A stretch of 64,000 nucleotides of DNA from Brachypterus glaber. Its lineage: Eukaryota > Arthropoda > Insecta > Coleoptera > Kateretidae. A program made the translations under genes and the position numbers. Location: NCBI GenBank assembly GCA_958510825.1, contig OY294048.1:26112680-26176679 (forward strand), written 5' to 3'. Shown in pieces: positions 1 through 10,115 of the stretch. The notes under the pieces are model-generated. The model was given only the letters and a program-made list of their open reading frames with translations, ran no database searches and had not been told where the DNA came from. Positions within the stretch are counted from its first letter, which is position 1. Each line of letters opens with the position of its first letter.

Positions 1-2
1 AT

Positions 3-2618
3 TTATTTAACTTGTTATTAAAACATAGTGATATTTTTTCGGAAATTCCTGGGGTTACGCGGGAATATGAACATTCCATTAAATTAAATAATACAGAAGG
101 ATTCAGACTTAAACAGTATGCTATTCCCTTAGCGCATAGAGACGCTATCCAAAAACAATTGGATAACTGGGAAAAATGGGGAATTATCTGCCGGATGCCA
201 TCTCAATATATCCAACTCATAATGGTCACTTTAAAAAAAGATTCATCTGTGCGCATATGCTTAGATGCGCGACATCTGAATAAAGTGATGGAAAGGGAGT
301 TTGAGGGGCCGGTACCGGTAGAGGAATTACTTCGTACCTTACCAAAAGTAGGGGTAATGTCCTCGGTGGATTTCACACACGGATATTTGCAGATTCCATT
401 AGCACTAGAGTCCCGTCAATATACAGGGTTTATCGTTAATGGGATAACTTATTGTTTCTGTCGTTTACCGTTTGGGCTTAATACAAGTGTTAGTACGTTT
501 ACCAGGGGGTTGAAGAAAATCTTGGGCTCTGAGTTTGATGACTTTTTGCGGATCTACATTGATGACGTCATTGTAATCTCTAAAGATTTTAATCAGCATT
601 TAATTCACCTTAATTTGCTTTTTAATCGCCTAAAAACGGCAGGGTTTACGTTGCGTTTAAAAAAGTGTGAATTTTTGAGAAACGAAATGCCGTTTTTAGG
701 TTATGTCCTTAGCCAGGAAGGCATTAAACCAGACCCAAAGAGAACTCAAGCTATCTCAGATTACAAAGCACCTCGTAACGCGAAAGAAGTCCAAAAATTT
801 ATTGGTCTAGTGAATTTTGATAGATCCTTTTGTCAAAATTTTTCAAATCTTACCGCACCTCTGACAAACTTGTTAAGAAAATCCACAAAATGGCGGTGGA
901 CAGAGATCGAGCAAAATTCATTCGACCAAATTAAAGAAAAGTTAAAACAACAAACAATTTTATACCATCCTAGAGAAGATCATCCATTTTGTCTAGCCAC
1001 AGACGCCTGCGATAACGGTTTAGGAGCCCAGCTTTTTCAAATAGTGGAGGGGGAACGTTATACCGTAGCGTGGGCAAGTCGGATTTTACTCGACCGAGAA
1101 AGAAGATATCACTCAAATGACAAAGAAGCCCTTGGGTTCGTGTGGGCTTTACAGAAGTTTAGGATTTATCTACTAGGGCGCAAATTTACCGTTTTTGTAG
1201 ACAACAGCGCCTTATCCTACCTAATGAGCTGTCGCCTTTTATCGGGGCGGATTGCAAGGTATGCCCTAGCCGTCCAAGAGTTTGACTTTCAGATTGTCCA
1301 TGTACCAGGGACTCAAAATATTGTGGCAGACGCGCTTTCGCGCTATTCGGCGGTGCGTCCACCCGATCCGACGGATAAAATGTTTCATATAATGCCTCTT
1401 AGAAAATTAAACCAAGATTTTACCAATATTTTAAAAAACATTAAGCAATATCAGCAAAACGACCCTAAATTGGCGGACATTATAAATAATTTACCACAAG
1501 ATCAGGTTTTACAAACGCGTTTTATGTTAAAAAACAATATTTTATACAATAGCAATGGGAGGGATGATTCGTTTGTACTTTGCGTCCCCAAAACCCTTAT
1601 CGAAAAGTTTATTTTAGCTTATCATGAAGCGTCCGGCCATTTTGGCTCTTATAAAACGTGGGAAATAATGAGAAGGGAGGTTTGGTGGACCAATATGTAC
1701 AAAAACATAAAAAGAACAATCCGTTCTTGCGAATTATGTCAGAAATCAAAATGTTCCGCTTTACCCCAGCCTCCCCTACATCAAATCGTTCCTTCGGGAA
1801 AAAATGAACTGGTCGCTGTCGATTATTTCGGACCATTACCGAAAGGAAGAGGGGGGGTCGCATACGTTTTTGTTGTATTGGACGTCTTTACCAAATACGT
1901 CACCTTATACCCGCTAAAAAGAGAAACCACGGTCGCCGCATTAAATCGTTTAACCAAAGATTACTTTGTCCAACACGGTCCCCCGCAAAGAATTCTTAAT
2001 GATCACGGAACGCAGTTCCAATCCGAAAAATGGAAAAGTACTTTATCCGATTTAGGGATTAAAGTAACGTTCTCTTCCGTCAGAAGACCTCAAACTAATC
2101 CAGCCGAACGGGTAATGCGGGAAATAGGACGTTTATGTAGAGCTTTTTGTCACCATCAACACACTAAGTGGGCTCATGAACTAAAAAACTTTGAACTTTT
2201 ACTCAATAGCGTAACTCATGAATCTACGGGGTTTAGTCCGATGGAACTCCAACTAAATAAACAACCTGACTCTTTACTACCGGCAAGACTTAGCGGGTAT
2301 GAGGAAACTAACGATCCTCCTAATTTAGTTCTCGCTAGGGAAACCCTTAAAAATAGGGCAGCTCGCAGGGCTTTACGAAATCCAGGAAGGCCTTTTCCGG
2401 TCTTTAAAGAGGGAGAACTCGTTCTCTTACGAGCTAATAATGTTTCCTCTAGTGATAAAAAAGAAATAAAAAAAATGTTGCTTCTATTCGAAGGGCCTTA
2501 TGCCATAAAAAAGAAAATAAGCTTTGAAACTTATATACTGGAGGATCCCTCGACCAAAAAAGAACGGGGGATGTTCCATGTGTACCATTTAAAAAAATAT
2601 ATCTTACCAGCGCCTTAA
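3..2618 (+). CDS. Gypsy pol polyprotein: reverse transcriptase, RNase H, integrase (5' partial)
   Basis: This is the replication polyprotein of an LTR retrotransposon. Numbering from the first Met at 12: the RT fingers and palm include CLDARHLN (about 83-90), SSVDFTHGYLQIPL (117-130) and the catalytic YIDD (182-185). RNase H shows TDACDNGLGAQL (D331), E372 and the VADALSR end (D440). Integrase has an HHCC zinc finger (H538, H543, C573, C576) and a DDE core at D604 (AVDYFG), D664 (NDHGTQF) and E699 (NPAERVMRE). A GPY/F-type motif (FEGPY, near 825-830) sits close to the C-terminus. All catalytic residues are present. No env-like frame follows before the LTR. The true start is upstream of the window. 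Confidence 0.95.
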   Translation, partial: LFNLLLKHSDIFSEIPGVTREYEHSIKLNNTEGFRLKQYAIPLAHRDAIQKQLDNWEKWGIICRMPSQYIQLIMVTLKKDSSVRICLDARHLNKVMEREFEGPVPVEELLRTLPKVGVMSSVDFTHGYLQIPLALESRQYTGFIVNGITYCFCRLPFGLNTSVSTFTRGLKKILGSEFDDFLRIYIDDVIVISKDFNQHLIHLNLLFNRLKTAGFTLRLKKCEFLRNEMPFLGYVLSQEGIKPDPKRTQAISDYKAPRNAKEVQKFIGLVNFDRSFCQNFSNLTAPLTNLLRKSTKWRWTEIEQNSFDQIKEKLKQQTILYHPREDHPFCLATDACDNGLGAQLFQIVEGERYTVAWASRILLDRERRYHSNDKEALGFVWALQKFRIYLLGRKFTVFVDNSALSYLMSCRLLSGRIARYALAVQEFDFQIVHVPGTQNIVADALSRYSAVRPPDPTDKMFHIMPLRKLNQDFTNILKNIKQYQQNDPKLADIINNLPQDQVLQTRFMLKNNILYNSNGRDDSFVLCVPKTLIEKFILAYHEASGHFGSYKTWEIMRREVWWTNMYKNIKRTIRSCELCQKSKCSALPQPPLHQIVPSGKNELVAVDYFGPLPKGRGGVAYVFVVLDVFTKYVTLYPLKRETTVAALNRLTKDYFVQHGPPQRILNDHGTQFQSEKWKSTLSDLGIKVTFSSVRRPQTNPAERVMREIGRLCRAFCHHQHTKWAHELKNFELLLNSVTHESTGFSPMELQLNKQPDSLLPARLSGYEETNDPPNLVLARETLKNRAARRALRNPGRPFPVFKEGELVLLRANNVSSSDKKEIKKMLLLFEGPYAIKKKISFETYILEDPSTKKERGMFHVYHLKKYILPAP

Positions 2619-2639
2619 CTTTAATAGAACCAAAGTAAG

Positions 2640-2654
2640 GCTCAGGGGGGCGGA
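2640..2654 (+). other. Polypurine tract of Gypsy copy 1
   Basis: A G-rich stretch (CTCAGGGGGGCGGA) lies directly before the TG that begins the LTR. The same arrangement, CTTAGGGGGACGGA then TGAAC, occurs in copy 2 at 13453-13466. This is the expected place for plus-strand priming. Confidence 0.7.
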
Positions 2655-3055
2655 TGAACCTGTATAAAAATAAGGTTTCCTTTATTAGTTCTTTTCAGCA
2701 TATATTTTAAATTTAAACTTCGCGCTTTCCGTACCACGCCACATTTAACTGAGGTTTTTTTCTGTAGAGCAAAAAACCCTAATCCGCCATACTTTATTTC
2801 ATTTCTTGCTATGCTGTAGCCGTTGGTGTGTCGAGCGAATTTGTTTTTGAAATAGATATCGTCAGAAGCCTGGTACAGGTAATATAAAATCTTACATTAT
2901 TTTCGTGATTAACTTACTTAATAATTATATTTCTACAGTGTACAAGTTTTTCACCTTGCCATCCGGACCCTGAAATAAAAAGCAATTTACTGTCTGTGAC
3001 TGGTTTAATTTCCCAACTACCCCGATAATCAGCCCGAACACGAGGGTTTGGTACA
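2655..3055 (+). repeat. 3' LTR of Gypsy copy 1
   Basis: The LTR begins TGAAC after the polypurine tract and ends GGTACA, so it has TG...CA ends. It matches 13467-13894 of copy 2 along its length, including the ACTTCG/GTACCACGCC block, CCGTTGGTGTGTC, ATATCGTCAGAA and the terminal CGAGGGT-TGGTACA. It is about 27 bp shorter than the copy 2 LTR. No 5' LTR is visible, so the boundaries rest on the polypurine tract, the TG/CA ends and the loss of similarity between copies after the CA. Confidence 0.75.
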
Positions 3056-3308
3056 ATAGGATGGATAAGTTGCAGAATTAGAGATAGAGTGACAATCCTA
3101 AGATGCTATAGACGCCAAGGATATGGACATGTAGCACAAGACTGTAGCGGAAGAAATAGAGAGAAAGCCTGCTATAAATGTGGAGAGATGATCATAAAAT
3201 AGAAAACTGCAAAAATGATGAATATTGCTGAGTCTGCGATAAAAACGGGCACAGATCAGGGTCATTAAAGTGCCCGAAATTTAAGAAGCTTTTAAAAAAC
3301 AGTAAGTA
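3056..3308 (+). pseudogene. R1-like LINE ORF1 (gag) C-terminus with CCHC zinc knuckles
   Basis: The frame reads GWISCRIRDRVTILRCYRRQ and then GYGHVAQDC, the first CCHC knuckle. CYKCGE with a shifted HKIENC makes the second, and CDKNGH...KCPKFKK makes the third. A frameshift near 3188 and an in-frame TGA near 3231 break the protein. Such knuckles bind the element RNA in the family. It is truncated on the left by the Gypsy LTR and ends shortly before ORF2 at 3333, the usual spacing. Confidence 0.75.
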
Positions 3309-3332
3309 GTACAAAAAAAAAAACTTGAATAA

Positions 3333-5255
3333 ATGGCGGATATATCAGAACATGTAGGTGCAAACAAGAAAAGTAAAAACATAAAGATTCTTCAAACAAA
3401 TTTAAACAAATCAAGAACTGCCCACGACATGGCATTTCTAGTTGCCCAGAAGAAGGAGATTGATATAATTATAGTAAGCGAGCCGAATAAGAAGTTAATG
3501 AAAAACTCTAAATGGATAACGGATAAAAACTGCACTATAGCAGCTTATATACGGGACAGAAACCTTGAGGTAAAAATGGTAGAAAAAGCAAGCGGATATA
3601 TTAGGATACAGCTGGATAAATTTAATTTATACTGCTGTTACTGTTCACCAAACATTATATTAGATGATTTTAAAATATACAGTGATGCACTAATGAACAC
3701 AGTAAAAAAGAATTGAGGTGAAGCCATTATTCTAGGGAATTTAAATATTAAGTCACCAAGATGGGGATTGCCCATTACAGACAATAGAGGTGAATATTTT
3801 ATCGAATGGGCAGAAGGGATGGAACTAGTATCACATAATAGGGACAACACGCCAACCTTTATGAGAGGTGACAGCGAATCCTTTATCGACGTCACGTCAC
3901 GTCATGTCATGAATTGGAAAGTACTGGAAGATGAGCCAAATAGCAACCACAACTTTATTTATTTCCAAGTTAAAAAAGGAAAGAAGGGAAAAAGAACAAA
4001 TGTTGCACGACATAAAATATTTTTCGATACACAAATTTTTAATGCAGAATTGGGTAATAGAATATCAGGAACTCTATTAGATCAAGTATCTGTAGAGCAA
4101 TGCATGACAATTCTAGAAAATGCCTGTAAGACCAGCTGCAAGGACCGAGGATCTAAATATATAAAAGTCACGTTTTCTACTTTGGGCATAGCGAGAAGTG
4201 TCATGGATTGGAAAGTACTGGAAGATGAGCCAAATAGCGACCACAACTTTATTTATTTCCAAGTTAAAAAAGGAAAGAAGGGAAAAAGAACAAATGTTGC
4301 ACGACATAAAATATTTTTCGATACACAAATTTTTAATGCAGAATTGGGTAATAGAATATCAGGAACTCCATTAGATCAAGTATCTGTAGAGGAATGCATG
4401 ACAATTCTAGAAAATGCATATAAGACCAGCTGCAAGGACCGAGGATCTAAATATATAAAAGTACCCTACTGGTGGAACGAGCAAATTGAAACTACAAGGA
4501 AAGAATGCACAGCTTATAGAAGAAAGCTTAGCTGCTATAAAGCCAGAGGAAACAGGGAGGAAGACCAACTGCAACGACTAAGGGAGCAATACAAGGAAAA
4601 AAGAAAAGATTTAAACAAACTTATTAAAAAGGCCAAAGAGAATCACTGGAAAGAATTATGTAACGAATTAAACGACAACTTGTGGGGAAATGGTTATAGA
4701 ATAGCGGTAAAACACATCAAAAACCCGTCTATGTCGTACGAGTTAAGTAAGGAAAGAAAAGAGGAAATTTTAACAAAACTCTTTTCTAACAAAGAAGACC
4801 TTTGGACACGGGGAAAAGTAGTCGAAGAAGTAGTTTGGTTTACTATAGAGGAACTAAATAGGGGTGGTGAACAAATTAAGAAAGGTAAGGCCCCCGGACC
4901 AGATGGTTTACCACCTGAGGCAGTCAAAGAAATGATAAAATCCCAACCAGAGTACCTACTAGCAGTTTTAACTGCTAAAAACGCAGGAGTTTCCAGAAAG
5001 ATGGAAGATCGCACGGATATGTTTGTTGCTAAAAGGTGGTAAAGCACCAGAGAATGCATCAGAGTTTAGACCAATCTTCTTACTGGATACGGTAGGAAAA
5101 CTTTATGAATTTATGATTAGGGAAAGACTTGAGGAATAAATAAAGAATAAGGAAGGAATATCCGAGTTTCAGTTCGGTTTCAGGAAAGGGAAATCGACCG
5201 TACATGCAGTAGAAACCATAATGAAGATGACAGAACGTTCCAATAAAAGACAAAA
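3333..5255 (+). pseudogene. R1-like LINE ORF2: APE endonuclease and N-terminal reverse transcriptase
   Basis: From ATG 3333 the product shows the APE start (KILQTNLNKSRTAHDM, DIIIVSEPNKK) and stops at 3714-3716. The frame resumes near 3722 with an NLNIKSPRWG-type block, then RGEYFIEW, PTFMRG and SFIDVT. An in-frame 294-bp duplication follows (units 3906-4170 and 4200-4464). After it come a basic linker, the RT entry motif GKAPGPDGLPPEAVK (about 4886-4930), a frameshift near 5035, an EFRPIFLLDTVGKLYE block, a stop near 5137, and FQFGFRKGKSTVHAVE. The sequence ends before the catalytic YxDD. In unit 1 the SDH of the endonuclease has become SNH. Non-functional. Confidence 0.85.
3906..4464 (+). 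repeat. 294-bp in-frame direct duplication inside LINE ORF2
   Basis: GTCATG(A/G)ATTGGAAAGTACT starts at 3906 and again at 4200, and the similarity continues to ATATAAAAGT near 4170 and 4464. Only a few substitutions separate the units (for example SNHN versus SDHN, LLDQ versus PLDQ, VEQC versus VEEC). The segment VTFSTLGIARS, expected once before this block, is found only before unit 2; before unit 1 a short CGTCACGTCACGTCATGTC stretch takes its place. The offset of 294 is 98 codons, so the frame is kept. Confidence 0.9.
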
Positions 5256-5266
5256 GTGTTATTTAA

Positions 5267-6075
5267 TATTTCTGGAACCCTGTAAAACACAGTAACACAA
5301 GGCTTAACACTCATAAAGGCTAGCATTTCATGTAATTTTTGTTTGGTAATTTTAACCAGGGGGGCGATATCACTTTTTTGCCCCAAACTTTTTTATCCGT
5401 TATTTTTTTGACATTTTCTCAGTAAAATATTACTTTAATTAAAAATACATAAAAAAGGTACTCTTTATATAACACCGTAGAGCTAACCGCTTTCGAGAAA
5501 ATTGCAATAAAAGAGTAAATTCCACGTTCTGAGCATCAAAAATAGGAAATAAAAAATTCACCAATAAAAATTTCAATACTGCAGGGTGATTCTACATTAA
5601 AAACTGTAAAAAAAGCTCTTATACATCTAGGTTCGAAAATCAGTTTTAATAGTACTACGGCCTCTTAAAAGCGATTTGTGGGTATTTCTGCATGGGAAGT
5701 TGTTTTTTTAGTTTTTAATTTAGAATCTCTCTGCAGTATTAAAATTGTTATTGGTACATTTTTCAGTTCCTATTTTTGGTGCTTAGAACGTGAAATTACC
5801 TCTTTTATTGCAATTTTCTCGCAAACGGTTGGCTCTACGGTGTTACATAAAGAATACTTTTTTATGTACTTTTAATTAAAGATTAATATTTTATTGAGAA
5901 AATCTCAAAAAAAATTACGGATAAAAAAGTTTGGGTCAAAAAAGTGACATCGCCCCCACATTTAGCAAGTCCCTGGTTAAAATTACCAAACAAAAATTAC
6001 ATGAAATGATAGCCTTTATTAATGTTAAGGCATGTGCAAAAATTTTTTACTGTGGTTTATAGGGTTCCAGAAATA
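5267..6075. mobile_element. Foldback (long inverted repeat) element with TTAA flanks
   Basis: The left arm (about 5267-5660) is the reverse complement of the right arm (about 5680-6075). The ends are TATTTCTGGAACCC and GGGTTCCAGAAATA, with shared blocks such as GGTAATTTTAACCAGG, AAACTTTTTTATCCGT and CACCGTAGAGC. TTAA lies on both sides (5263-5266 and 6076-6079), as in piggyBac-like and some other DNA transposons. TTAA is itself a palindrome, so target duplication and terminal sequence cannot be fully separated. No coding capacity. It interrupts or abuts the R1-like LINE. Confidence 0.75.
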
Positions 6076-6079
6076 TTAA

Positions 6080-7690
6080 TTAAAAACTACTTTTTAGATA
6101 ACTGTCAGTCTACCAATATCTCTCTGTACGATGATTAGAAAATAGATTGATGGAATAATAAATTACTTTTTAGATGTACCCTTAAGAGGGTCGTAGCTCC
6201 CTTAGGGCTCATTTCCATACCAACCTTTATAGGAACTTTTTTTTCATATTTTTTAACGTAGAATCACCTCTTAAACTTGAACAAATTTAATTTGACGTGA
6301 CACATGGGGGAGCGGAGGAGTCAGTGTCGGTGTGACACTTTGTGACAAGGGGAGAGAGGGTCAAAAATTGCTTAAAAAAGCGTCACATACTTTATGGACG
6401 TCCCCTCACTCTGCATATTCGAAACTATCGACGTCACGATTAAATAACACTAGGCAACAAATCTCAACTTTTTTTTTGCCCCGATCGAAAAGTAATTTTT
6501 TCTTACTAATTCGAGGGCGTAGAAACCGAATCTGACCTTAGAAAAATTTCAGCACCTAAAATTTTTTAGATATAAGTCCAGGAAATAATGACGTTTTTTT
6601 CAAAATCTTAAAAAAGAGCAGGATTTTGAAAATTTTAGAGTATATTAAAAAAATACGAGGAACTCAAAAATATATATGCCAAGGAACTACTGTTATAGTA
6701 AGTACGCGAAAAAAATAATAAAAAGCTTAAAATGAAAGTGCAGAGTTTACTTAATTGCTCTTTTGTGGCAAAACTATCAAATCTGTATAAAAATGTTATA
6801 GGACTTAATTTGTAGATTATAAAATTCTCTACAAATATATTTATACAAATATTTTTTTTATTTTGCTTAGTTTGTTCCTAAAAAGTAAATAATTGAAAAA
6901 GAAACAAACTTAAAGTACACAGTGTAAACTTTTTTCCCGAGCCCAAAAAATATATTTTTATTATCAATTTAAAGGCACAGAATCCAAATTTGACCTTAAA
7001 AAAATCCAGCACGTCTTATTTTTTAAATTTTAATACATGCCAATTTAAAAATAATTTATAAAACAAAATATTGTGTATTTTTTTTTTGTTTTTTAATGGT
7101 TCTACATCATAAAAATGTTCTTTATTACATAAGAATCATATTACGTAACATTTTTTTAGTTCATTTTTGACCCCCTAGTAATGATTTTTGACAATTTTTA
7201 GCATGAGTACGTGGCGATAAGCTTGTCCCCTTATTCACCCTTCTTCTTACCCTCCACCCCTACTTAGTTTTGTCACATTATCCATTTTTTTAAAAATATT
7301 TTTTTTTCATAATATCTCTATTTATTCTACCTATGAATTTAAAGTTTCCGTGTTTTAAGTTGGGTATTTTTTAACTAATATTCAGTCGCCGAATCTAAAT
7401 TTGTCCTCGGAATATTTTTATCTCCCATGATTTTAGAACAAAAGAGGGATAAAATAATGATTTTTTAACATTTTTATCTCATTTTTCTCAGAAAACTTAG
7501 GTAATAGAAATATTCGGTTTCAGCGACCCAAAATTAGTTAAAAAACATATGACTCCAATCAGGGCAAGAAACCGTGTTGCCTAGTGTAATAGGCCTAATT
7601 AAAAGCCTATGCATAAAATGTTATTCATTTATGCATAGAGGTTAGTATGAAAAGTAATTTAATCTATAAAATTAGAGTTTCATCGTAATT
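6080..7690. other. AT-rich non-coding stretch with diverged repeats
   Basis: No coding signal. Around 6180-6285 there is a diverged match (GTCGTAGCTCCCTTA, CTTTATAGGAACTTTT) to the end of the foldback family at 18255-18370 and 44250-44385. Blocks near 6515-6560, 6968-7010 and 7385-7440 share a GAATCTGA/AATTTGACCTT core and look like old direct repeats. Confidence 0.5.
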
Positions 7691-7712
7691 ATAAACAAAT
7701 ATATTTTTGCAG

Positions 7713-7885
7713 AATTCCAAAGATGATTTTGATAAATTAAGTGTTAGCTCAAGTGATAGTCAGCTTTCCAGTCACGCTGAACAAAATTTGGCAGATGTTA
7801 TTGATTTTGATTTAGATGTAAGATTTTTGGGATCCGAAGAATCTTTGCAGGTTGTCCGGTATCGGAAAAAGGAAAGATGTTATCT
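7713..7885 (+). CDS. Candidate host exon, acidic/serine-rich, unidentified gene
   Basis: An open stretch is bounded by a strong acceptor (pyrimidine-rich TATATTTTTGCAG ending at 7712) and a strong donor (GTAAGTACT from 7886). Read in phase 0 it gives 57 codons plus two bases, with NSKDDFDKLSVSSSDSQLSS and, after it, DVIDFDLDVRFLGSEES and VVRYRKKERCYL. The composition is unlike the transposon frames around it, and it has Ser/Asp-rich, probably disordered character. I do not recognise the family. It is on the same strand as the slowpoke exon, but nothing shows they belong together. Chance remains possible for a single 173-bp exon. Confidence 0.5.
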
Positions 7886-7899
7886 GTAAGTACTTTATA

Positions 7900-8536
7900 T
7901 ACATTAGAGTGGGTCGTTAAACCTCTTTTTTCCAAATCATTTCTTTTCGTGTGAAACAAACAGTGTCAACCTTTTTTTCCAGTGACGGCATCTTTCGTCT
8001 GTGCGAATCGGTCAAAGTTATGATTTTTGAGTCAATTTAGCTAATTTTAAGTTTTTCTTATTTTGGTGATTAAAACACAGTGCTAATGATTCCCAAAAAA
8101 GAATAAAATGGTACTATTTACTGTTTCCATTTCATTTTAACGACAGATAGATAACTTTCTAATATATTTTTGGACCCCGGAGGTAAAGGACACTATGCCA
8201 CAAAAACGTAATTTTTCAGGAGAGCAAGTTTTTGATTTTTTTTTACTTTAAACGCATGTTTCTTCGCAATAGGGACCCTAAATAAAGTGACATTAAACTT
8301 CACACAAAGGGTTGAGACACACTTTTATTTTGAGGTTTGAATGGAAACTAAGCACATGCATTGTTAAAGAATAAAGAACAATGGTTTTCTCCAAATTGCT
8401 TTGGTGCCAAACTTATATTTAGTAATAAATCTGTCTAAATTTCGTATTAATCTGTCAGATACATAATCTAAGGTTAATTGCAATCAGAGAGCCGTACACA
8501 TTTTCTAGACATTATTGATTTTAATGAAAAAATCTT
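7900..8536. other. Non-coding stretch up to the assembly gap
   Basis: No ORF or repeat boundary that I can support. It is AT-rich, with several blocks of the form TTTTTGAGTCAATTT and GATTTTTTTTTAC that resemble old repeat debris. Confidence 0.4.
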
Positions 8537-8736
8537 NNNNNNNNNNNNNNNNNNNNNNNNNNNNNNNNNNNNNNNNNNNNNNNNNNNNNNNNNNNNNNNN
8601 NNNNNNNNNNNNNNNNNNNNNNNNNNNNNNNNNNNNNNNNNNNNNNNNNNNNNNNNNNNNNNNNNNNNNNNNNNNNNNNNNNNNNNNNNNNNNNNNNNNN
8701 NNNNNNNNNNNNNNNNNNNNNNNNNNNNNNNNNNNN
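8537..8736. other. Assembly gap, exactly 200 N
   Basis: The run is 200 N, the same length as the gap at 33212-33411, so this is a fixed-size scaffold placeholder and the real distance is unknown. It lies at the edge of a tandem array, a common place for assembly failure. Confidence 0.98.
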
Positions 8737-9160
8737 AAAAGAGCTTTCTTGAAAACCCCAATATACGATAACTACCCCCCGCCCCTCAGGGGGTGTATTT
8801 AGGAAAAAAATATTTTAAGATTCTGCTTTAGCGACCTCAAAAACCCGAATATATCAATTTTCAAGAAAACTACCCCCGCCCCTCAGGGGGTGCAGTAAGA
8901 ATTTTTTCATTATCAGATTCACTTTCAGAAACCTCAAAAACCCCAATATAACAATTTTTACAAAAACTACCCTCCCACTCAGGGGGTGAAATTTGAAAAA
9001 AAATATTAGATTCATATTCGTCGACCCCAAAAACCCCTATATACTAATTTTGACGAAAATATTGAAAATATTTAAAAATATTTATCCGCTTACCCCCGCG
9101 GGGGTGGAGTTAAAAAAATTATCATCAGATTCAATTTCAGCAGCCTTAAAAGCCATATAG
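8737..9160. repeat. Tandem array with about 100-bp units containing a CCCCTCAGGGG palindrome
   Basis: Four units are visible. Each carries a CCCGCCCCTCAGGGGGTG-like block (near 8774, 8873, 8968 and 9091), followed by AAAAAATATT, a GATTC(A)-TT(C)AGC block and CTCAAAAACCCC. The array probably continues into the N gap on its left. The GC-rich palindrome stands out in AT-rich surroundings. Confidence 0.8.
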
Positions 9161-10115
9161 GGGAGACCGGGGTCAATTTTAGTTGTGGGGGGGCTAAACA
9201 CTATTTACCCCTCACCGCTCTTGTTAAGGGTGCGCATGGTTTTATTTTGGTTGTGCAAGAGACTTACTATTAGATAGTAATGAAAATTTTTAACTTTTTT
9301 TATTAAATAATAGTTCTGCGCGGGGCTGAAGGTAAACATTATTTACACCTTATTGCTCTTGTTAAGGGTGCCCAAGCTTTTATTTTGATTGTGCAAGGTT
9401 GTGCAAGTTTTTTTAATATATTACATTTTTTGGTCAAATTTAGTTCTGGGGGGTGGGTGCTGACGGTAAACACTATTTACCCCCACCGCTCTTGTTAAGG
9501 GTGCGCATGCTTTTATTTTGGTTGTGCAAGCTTTTTTTTTATATACTACAACATTTTTCGGTAAATTTTCCTTCTGGGTGGCTGACGGTAAACATTATTT
9601 ACCCGTTACCGCTCTTGTTAAGGGTGCGCAAGCTTTTATTTTGGTTGTGCAAGCTTTTTTTTAACATACTACAACATTTTTCGGTCAATTTTCGTTCTGG
9701 GTGGGGCTGACGGTAAACATTATTTACCCCTCACCGCTCTTGTTAAGGGTGCGCAAGCTTTTATTTTGGTTGTGCAAGGTTGTGCAAGCTTTTTTTTAAC
9801 ATACTACAACATTTTTCGGTCAATTTTAGTTCTGGGGGGGGGGCTGACGGTAAACATTATTTACCCCTCACCGCTCTTGTTAAGGGTGCGCAATCTTTTA
9901 TTTTGGTTGTGCAAGCTTGTGCAAGCTATTTACTATTAGATTGTAGTGAACATTTTTAACTTTTTTACTGGGGGGGGGGGCTAAGGTCAAGTTAGCCCCC
10001 CCCACGGGTTTTTTCATATAATTAACCAATGGTTAGTGCGCAAGCTTTTTTTTTGGTTGTGCAAGGTTGTGCAAGTTGTGTGCAAACTACCTATGTATTT
10101 TTCGACCCTAAGTTT
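9160..10115. repeat. Tandem array with 121-138-bp units and long G runs
   Basis: Units share GCTGACGGTAAACATTATTT, CACCGCTCTTGTTAAGGG, GTGCGCAAGCTTTTATTTTGG and a stretch of 8-12 G. Unit starts lie near 9192, 9325, 9458, 9579, 9705 and 9843, with degenerate units near 9980 and 10030. The last G run (about 10119-10128) passes straight into Gypsy coding sequence. ORFs here (for example 9453-9710) are only translations of the repeat. Confidence 0.85.

Larger units (their letters stand above)
1..3055 (+). mobile_element. Ty3/Gypsy LTR retrotransposon, copy 1 (5' part outside window)
   Basis: The pol reading frame runs in from the left edge, ends at 2618, and is followed by a purine-rich tract (about 2640-2654) and a 3' LTR (2655-3055). 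Gag, protease and the 5' LTR lie outside the window. The coding part has no stop or frameshift, so this copy is younger than copy 2 at 10116-13894, which is closely similar throughout but full of indels. Its right end abuts an R1-like LINE coding for gag zinc knuckles, so it probably inserted into that LINE, although the left flank needed to prove this is missing. Confidence 0.93.
3056..5255 (+). mobile_element. R1-like non-LTR retrotransposon (LINE), truncated at both ends
   Basis: It starts inside ORF1 zinc knuckles directly at the end of the Gypsy LTR. It runs through an endonuclease and the start of the reverse transcriptase, and stops at about 5255, before the RT catalytic motif, where unrelated foldback sequence begins. 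The gag-knuckle plus APE order and the sequence style (LQTNLNKSRTAHDM, SEPNKK) are those of the R1 clade. A LINE that lacks its 3' end cannot result from ordinary 5' truncation, so the 3' part was removed by a later insertion or deletion. Confidence 0.85.

Noticed and set aside
8474..8802. ORFs across the N gap
   Set aside because: Most of their length is N; they have no supported codons. The same applies to ORFs at 33146-33526.
9453..9710. 85-residue ORF with repeated LLFWLCKLFF
   Set aside because: It is a translation of two units of the 130-bp tandem array, not a gene.
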